Below, in pieces: positions 57,201 to 64,000 of a stretch of DNA of 64,000 nucleotides. The position numbers and the translations under genes are program-made. The notes below the pieces were generated by a model. The model saw only the letters and a program-made list of their open reading frames with translations. It made no database searches and was not told where the DNA came from. Source of the stretch: Cucumis sativus (lineage: Eukaryota; Streptophyta; Magnoliopsida; Cucurbitales; Cucurbitaceae); the NCBI RefSeq assembly GCF_000004075.3, contig NC_026660.2, positions 15,271,837 through 15,335,836 of the forward strand. The letters run 5' to 3'. The first letter of the stretch is position 1. Each line of letters starts with the position of its first letter.

Positions 57201-60200
57201 AATTAATAGATAAAACTCAACTGGAAAATATCATTTTTAAGTTTTAACCAAAGTAAACAGGGATAAAAATAGATGGCTGTGCAAACCTGGGCTGCTCCTG
57301 ATAATGAGTAGGAATCCAGTAAACATCGAAGGATTTCAAAAAACTGACAGTGCATCTCCTCACCAAAATCCGTAATCAAGCCTTCAACCTATAATTTAAA
57401 AATGTTGGTGAATTACCTTTCTCACTAGCTTAACCCTCTGTCACTAATTTAGCTTGAAAAAAGGGTTACTACACAACAGCACATCTGACTTAATAAATTG
57501 TAAATTGGATATACTTGTGTTCACAAGTTCACTTGCATTACTTTTCGCAATATTTCCCATTCCATGAAGGCACCGCTAACCAAACAAGTTGATAGAACCC
57601 GACTTCTCAGTTTGCAATGGAAAAGGATACAATATAGGAAATACTGTGGCTAATGAAAAATACAGAAGAAAAATAAAAGCTCCCTGTCGAAGACTCCCTC
57701 TCTCCCTCGGCTGCCTTCCTATCTCTCAAGGAATAACAGTAGGATTCTTATCACCAAAATTCTCTGCCCTCTCCCTTCCTTCTCGTCTCTATTTATATTT
57801 GCTCCCTCACTCCCCTGCCCTGGTGATCGTGCGTCGGCACTCCATTTCCTTGTGGTCCCCACCTGCAGTTGGTTACATAACCAACTCCTCGTCCTTTTTC
57901 TCTTTCCTGTTTTTTCTCCTACTATACTGGCGTATGATGGGTGGTCTAACACAAGGGTGTAAATAAGAACAGGAACCCTTTCTTAAAATATTTGTTTCTA
58001 TGTATTTTCGGTTGGGCTCCTCCTCCCCTATTGATATTTTGTAGGGACCCCTTTCTCATTTTCCCCCCACTTTTCTTGTATCAACTGAGTATTTTTTTTC
58101 ACTTTCCTCAATGGAAGTTTTCCTTTTCATTTAGAAACAAAAAGTTCAAATCAGACAATACGGGTAAGAATCATGTACCAGCAGTCCTAGGAGTGGAATT
58201 CCTTCCTTCCTAACAACATAAGAACGTAGAAGATTTGGATCTTGGTTCAAGAAAAGAATAAGGATATCTGTCCTGCACCCATGCAAACAATGCATTACTG
58301 AGATGCACAAAAAGTGTGAGTTAAAAATAGATGGAATAACGCAAGTGTGCTGCTCAAAATAAACAAACCCAGTTCAAGGCTGTGTTTTCAATTGAGTCGT
58401 AATCATAATGGTTCTTTCAACGAGAAAAACAAACCATAAAATGTCGTTTTTAGATTAAAACCCTTGTTTTTCATAAGAATCAAAGAAACTTGCAATGAAT
58501 GGTGAATAAGTGAACAATGTAAAAGTTTCTTCTTAAAAATAAGTTGGTAAAACAGTTTACGGTTCAAAAACTATAGTTTATGGAAATGCACTAAGACAAA
58601 ACCAAAATTTAATCAGGAAGTAGACATTACCCAGTTAACACAAACTTTTTATCTGGACATTGTAATACATCAGCAATGACATCAAAAATTCCCTCATTCA
58701 TAAGATCCCTGCAGAATTTGTAAGTTCATTTAAAACAACTCAGCAAGAGGCCTTAAGAAATCAGCAACTGGCTATCAGCGCCGTAAATTGAAATAGAAAA
58801 ATATTCATGACAATTATCATGACTTTGAATATTTTCAAATAAATACATTTTTAAAATGAAAAAAGAATGGTATCTCATTCAGAAGGTACCGAAAAAGCCG
58901 TAGCTGCTGAACCATCTGTAAGTTTTTGCTTAAACTGCAAAATTCGTGCAAAAAATGTACCTAACACCAAGGTAATGAGTTATATGATCACATTCATTCA
59001 AAAGAATTCAAAATATTTCTCAAGAAATTAAGAACAGGAAGTTACAACAGTAGAGAGAAAATTAGACTGGACTAAAGCACAATAAATTACATGTAGCCAC
59101 AACATAACAAAGGGAAAAAATAATGCTTAGAAGCAAAAGTACCAAATTCTTCTTAGATTCTTCAGAAGTTGTTGGCAATTTCAACCTTACAAACAACTCC
59201 TGAATAAATGTATTGTCATCCTTCAACAACGAAACAACCTACAATGAAACCTGATGTTAGAGAGTCTATGCATCAGCTCAAAAACAAGCATGTGGTTCCA
59301 AGAACCTACCAGCGCATTGTTTGCATGGATAATGGAATTTAGATTTGCAATTGTGGACTCGTCCAATACTCTAGCCAAAACAACATCCTATGGCAAAACA
59401 ATCCAAGATAAAAAGCACATTAACAGCTAGCTCAAACAATAGAGAGATTGCATCTATCAAAGACCCAAACCTTTAGATAGCCAATTCTGTATGTTTGATG
59501 TATCTTCGACAAAACCAATGGATCCTTGATGGGTATGGCCTACACAAAAATGAAAGTGAATACGTGTGTGATAAACAAGTAAAAGTCTCCACAGAAGACT
59601 ACACAATAAGACCCCTTGCCCACTGTCATTTGCCCTCGATTTTGAACATAGACAGCTAGGTAACAGCATTACCTCTTTGAAAATGACATGCTCTTTTAAA
59701 AAGTTACGATGATGCTGGACATGAGACAACTCTGGATCATCTGGCAATCACATAAAAAATAGAAGTACTGTGTCATTGAGGGTAGTCCCCAAAACCTATT
59801 TAAAAAAGGAGCAACATATATAGGTAGAGAAATTAGCAGAAGATAACTAACTATATTCTAAGCGCAGTTTCAGCAACAAAACCAGAGAGATGATAATAAA
59901 AGAGTACGTAGAAGTTCTCAACCCCACGTTAACAGAGCCATAAAACCCACCTTCCAATAAGCCCAAGGTTAGAGAATTCATAATCACAAAACATCTTGAA
60001 AATTAGACCGAATTAGAACAGCAAAAACCAGGATAACATAGAATATCCACTGGAGCACAACATATTTCTAGTTTAAATATAGCAAAACAATTATACATGA
60101 GCATTAATTGAAAAAAAACGAGAGCTTACATTCTAGAGAACCAATGATGTCCATGATTAATTCATCTCCAAAAATTTTCTCAAAGATCTGAGAGCTATTC

Positions 60201-61581
60201 AGCATGACTGAAAAATGATAGTAGCAATAATAGTAAGTATCAACAACATAAAATAATTCCAATAATGGTAAATGAAAACAGAAGAGATACTGACTGATCC
60301 CTCTGACTATTTTGTATATCATGTGAAGACCATCAAGATTTTCCAAGTCTTCACAGATATGAAATATGTCCATCAGCTTTTTGAAAAAATCTTGCTGCAT
60401 ATATGAAAAATTCAGTCAAAATACTCGTTCTTGTTTATCCAAGATAAGGATTTCATGCAGAAGTCGTAAGAGAACCCAAATTTACATGGAAAATCACAAA
60501 GTTGTCCAAATCTTACATTGGCAACTATGAGTTCCACTAACCGCATCTGATCCGTAATGCCACTTTCAACAACAATCTAAACAAAAAGCATAAATCAATA
60601 TGATGGGTTGTCCGCATTCAAAGAATCAAAAAGAAAAGTTAAATCAGGGAAGGAGGACATTTATCTTAGGAAGCCAATCACTTATACTTTCGCAAAGCAG
60701 ACGGTATTAAAGACTCATGCCACACTAACAGAAACTACATTACAATGGGTATACATGAAGTACCATACACAATTAGTTCCTTACTATTAGAAAGTGACAA
60801 TAATTCATCTACCTAATGCAAGGCACAAAAGGAATAATCCATTTGAGGATAGATTGGCCAATTTTACAAGATGTGTAGTTGAGTCTAACCGGAATATGAT
60901 TCAACCGAATAAGCAGCCTATGACAGGCAAGAGTAGGGAAGGAGAACATAAAAGGGGAGAGAAGACAACAGAAAATTGTCGGATGTAAATTTGTATATGA
61001 TTCAGTAGGATGAGCAGCAAAGGATCGGTGATTAAGCTTACTCTTCTTCAACTTGTATAGAATTTGAATAACAAATTCCTCGTGTAGTTCCTTAGAGTTT
61101 GTTTATCCAAAAAGAGGGTGCAATAAGGGAGAGAGAATGAGAGAGAGAGAGAGAGAGAGGGAGAGGGATTCTTTGAGTGTCAAATTTTAAATTCTTATAT
61201 GTTTTCTGTGGGGGTTGGGGGAATCCACAAAACATGTGCTCTCTCTTTTTTTATAAGAGACAATTTCATCGACAGTATGAATAATAAAAGAACGGAGGCC
61301 CCAAAAGAGATTGGAAAATACCTTTCCAGTTTGAAAGGAGACTGGTAATCTAGTATAGCTATAAAGCATGCTATCATACTTATTAAAAGCTAAACATGTT
61401 TGAGAGTGGTTTCCACAACAATTCTCTACCAAATTCGCTTTGGATAATTGCTTTTTAGAACTTTTTTTTGCCTAGTTTTTTACTAGAACCTTCATACTAA
61501 CCTTGTGTATTAGGGGGAGTGTCGATAGCTCAATTGCAGGCAACTCTCTCAACTCACTGTTCATGCTGTGGAACGTATCAT
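54242..61581 (-). CDS. PP4R3: Protein phosphatase 4 regulatory subunit 3 (SMEK/PSY2 family), 3' part
   Basis: Nineteen exons join in frame to 760 residues plus stop: 61502-61581, 60517-60576, 60295-60394, 60130-60207, 59673-59740, 59471-59539, 59310-59387, 59143-59238, 58890-58960, 58631-58708, 58179-58272, 57287-57388, 56311-56504, 56105-56219, 55561-55692, 55374-55481, 55177-55289, 54859-54960, 54242-54788. The N-terminal EVH1/WH1-like domain is missing and should lie beyond 64000. The visible part is the SMK-1 (DUF625) armadillo-like domain, e.g. SELRELPAIELSTLPL, ENLDGLHMIYKIVRG, YRIGYLKDVVLARVLDE and NGNRYNLLNSAVLDLFEYIR. An acidic tail follows with DYDDDEDDDDFIYRPPPRKQ. PP4R3 directs the PP4 catalytic subunit to substrates in DNA damage, chromatin and miRNA biogenesis. 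All junctions keep frame. Confidence 0.94.
57590..57951 (-). mobile_element. Solo LTR (362 bp) in a PP4R3 intron
   Basis: Read on the minus strand, it starts TGTTAGACC at 57951 and ends GGGTTCTATCA at 57590. A TATA box (AAATATAAATAGAGACG) lies near 57785-57800. Flanks are CAAGT (57585-57589) and CAAGG (57952-57956), a 5 bp target-site duplication with one mismatch. No internal region or second LTR is present. It is in the same orientation as the host gene, inside the 790 bp intron. Confidence 0.75.
61138..61168. repeat. (GA)n microsatellite
   Basis: A run of about 30 bp of GAGAGA with a short interruption lies in the PP4R3 intron between exons at 60576 and 61502. Confidence 0.9.
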
Positions 61582-64000
61582 CTGGCCATATAGAAATGGA
61601 GACAAAAAATTATTCAAAACTAGTATTTGCCAAAATAAATGTAACTTTCGTTTATTTCTTTTTTTATAAGAAACAGAAATTGTTAAGCAAAAGAAGACAG
61701 TCTAAGGGCAAGGATCAAGGAGACCCTCCCCACAAAAAAGCTAGTGAATAAGGGCCTTCCAATTGTTAAAAATCATAGAAAGGCTATAATTACAAAAGTG
61801 TTAGGTATAATTGGTGCTCCACCAAGATGCTATGTGTTGAACCAAATCAAAAGAATCAGACTTATCTTCGAAAATTTTACTCTCATTTCAAAGGGCACGA
61901 CAAAAGAGCTCTAGTAGCACATCTCCACAGGATATTTCCTTTTGGAACAAAAATTTTACTTTTAAACTCTTCAATCATCCAACTATCGACCTTGCTGGGA
62001 AGGCAGTAATTCAAAGCAAAAGTTCTAAACAAGAAAACCCAACCCTTCATAGCAAAATCACAGTGCAAGAACAGGATGGTACCTAATTAGGCTTTCTCCA
62101 TTTTAAGGTTTATTCAGAAAAATGAAAAAAATATATAAAAGCATATAAAAAAAACCTACAAAAGGAGTCCCTACACGATTACTGACTACAAGAATGGACT
62201 TCAATCCAAAAAGAGAGACAAAGATGGTACAGAAAGCCTGATTAAAGAATGCCCATAAAGATGCATTAAACCTGGAAACCTCTCAAACTCCTTTCAAGAT
62301 CACTCAATCCCTCTAAAAAAACGTATCGTTTCTCTCCAACCAAGTACCTAAAAGAATAGCAAAAAAAGGCAATCATGTCACACGGCCCTGCCCTTTTTCA
62401 GAAAGGGAGGGTTTTGAAGCACTTCCGCAGTTATAGATTGCCGTTTATGCTATGAGCCAAAACAAGTCCAAAGAAACTCCAGCACAGGCTCCCTAGAGCA
62501 GAAACATACTGGAAACCCCATGGGCCATGATAAATTGTTGGTATCCTCCTAGTGGCATTCATAAATAATGCAACACAACAAAAAGGGTGTCTTTGGATAT
62601 GATCTAGGGTGTTCATTATCTCATGCAAAACCTGTCCAGCAAAGACTAACTTTCTTGGGGATTTTTACCTTCCAAAGAGAGGAAAAACCTTGAATCCCTA
62701 AAATGGATTGAGGACCCAAATCCTTAAATCCCTCCGCCAAGACCAATGAACCAATCAAAATGATAGAAAGGAAGGTTACGACCTCCATCATCTCAAAAAG
62801 TGGGATGATGGGAACCCAAAAGAAAAATGAAATTGATTGAAAGATGGCAATGGAGAGGCCACTTGACGCAGCTTTTTATTCGACAAACGACATAACCACA
62901 AAAACGAAGAACAACCAACAACCCTCCTACAAATAGAAATTTGGAGCACGAGAAACTCAAAGCAACAGATATCCAAGAGCAATTTACTAAAATCATTAAT
63001 TCCACAACTAGAAATCCATTCAAAAAGGTGTGGATCGCAAGTACTAGCAATGATCTAATGAACTGGGCATTTACACTCTTTAGAATAAATGCTAGAATCA
63101 CTGTGCCAACAGAGCTTCATTACATAATCTTAGGTTACCAATGCCAAACATCTGAGCTCCACTGACTAACAAACCACCTGAACCTCCCCATCAATCCCTT
63201 CCCATGAGAAAGCTCAATGATTTTCCACACCAAAACCACAATTATTCTAAACAGAAAAAGGAAGTAATTGAAAATTCAAAAATTTCCAAACTTCCAGCAT
63301 ATCTCCCATCTAACAGCACAAAACTCCACCACCTCCTCTCACACTAAGATTTATTGTGGTACTTCCCCAAGATTTCCCATTTTCATCTATGTTTTTTTCC
63401 AAAAGAAAACACGATCTTCATTGAAATAGCAAAAAGAGACAAAGCCTCAAGTACAAGAGATTACAAGGAAACAAACCATGTTTCACACTCTATACTGTCT
63501 TATTCCTTAAATTTATCATGTTTCCCACTCTGCTGACTTCTATGAGATTGCAACAGATTTACAGGCTATTCTTCTAATTTCACAGCAATGAGTTAAAACA
63601 GAAGCCAGCAAGAACAAAAATAAGAATAATAAAAATCAATTCAGTATTAGTGCATTGTTTTCCATCAAATATATATATATATATATTACAAACAATATTC
63701 AACTTCTAGATTCTATTTTGAGGGGAAACACTGCTCTAATTCATATTACAAAAATATACTCAAATTAATGTTTGGTTTAGATGAAATGGAATGAGAAAAC
63801 TGCTCAACCTTTTACTTGAATATAACTATTGAACTATTGACACTCATAAATATACAACACCGTAGATAAGATCAAAACATGGGTATTGAACAGATAAAAA
63901 GAAAAATTCTCTTCAATCCTACAAAGGCCAAAGGTCATCATACTTTGAAGCCCCAGTAACCATCACCGATTTTGCTACAACAGAGTTTTTTGTTTCAGTT
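61582..64000 (-). other. Large PP4R3 intron running off the window
   Basis: The first visible PP4R3 exon starts at 61581 after an AG acceptor. No exon for the EVH1 domain was found up to 64000, so this 2.4 kb is most likely one long intron. It contains a LINE-like remnant and a (TA)n run at 63669-63687. Confidence 0.6.
62420..62880 (-). mobile_element. LINE-like (non-LTR) remnant, zf-RVT region
   Basis: On the minus strand, broken frames read SLWKVKIPKKVSLCW, then HEIMNTLDHIQRHPF, CCVALFMNATRR and WSFFGLVLAHS. This order resembles the zinc-binding zf-RVT segment at the end of plant LINE ORF2. Many stops and frame changes are present. No reverse transcriptase core or endonuclease was identified nearby. 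Confidence 0.45.

Noticed and set aside
61582-64000. Upstream PP4R3 exons (EVH1 domain) inside the window
   Set aside because: No stretch on the minus strand gives EVH1-type sequence with splice sites that continue the frame into 61581, so the 5' part is taken to be outside the window.

Overview
This window is nuclear DNA from a flowering plant. The protein genes have many small GT-AG introns, the intergenic DNA is AT-rich, and plant-only families are present: ALDH22A1, OEP16-2, TENA_E, PMEI and a peroxisomal MFP. A eudicot is clear. A cucurbit is plausible, because arrays of about 180 bp and 360 bp resemble the satellite sizes described there, but the sequence alone does not prove it. No bacterial-type system, CRISPR array or classical RNA gene was seen.

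Layout. (1) 1-3.9 kb holds the last two exons of a peroxisomal multifunctional beta-oxidation protein (+), facing an intact single-exon membrane DnaJ/HSP40 gene (-). (2) 3.9-14 kb is repeat-rich: a probable LTR, a decayed Ty1/copia element organised around one LTR, and gene fragments that include a broken KIN-12 kinesin N-terminus. (3) 14.5-20.9 kb is tandem-repeat DNA: a degenerate telomere-like CCCTAAA tract, five units of a ~359 bp repeat, then about 22 units of a related 182 bp repeat in the opposite orientation. (4) 21.5-28.3 kb carries four pectin-methylesterase-inhibitor-like genes (three -, one +), with traces of further duplication. (5) 29.1-33.5 kb is a 13-exon gene for a plant homologue of the cyanobacterial iron-sulfur protein LdpA (-). 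Its introns hold a solo LTR with a perfect target-site duplication, a tRNA-derived SINE and a MITE-like element. (6) 35.5-43.1 kb is ALDH22A1 (+, 14 exons). (7) 44.5-45.4 kb is TENA_E (+, 3 exons). (8) 46.6-49.2 kb is OEP16-2 (-, 7 exons). (9) 49.2-54.2 kb is AT-rich intergenic DNA with local tandem repeats and a GC-richer block of organelle-like sequence. (10) 54.2 kb to the window end is the 3' part, 19 exons, of the protein phosphatase 4 regulatory subunit 3 gene (-), with a solo LTR and a LINE-like remnant in introns.

The genes are unrelated housekeeping or metabolic loci, not an operon or pathway cluster. The one true functional cluster is the PMEI family, which arose by local duplication. 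The most unusual structure is the 14.5-20.9 kb repeat block, where two related satellite forms lie head to head beside telomere-like DNA. Exon boundaries were set by reading-frame continuity, GT/AG sites and remembered family similarity, with no transcript data.
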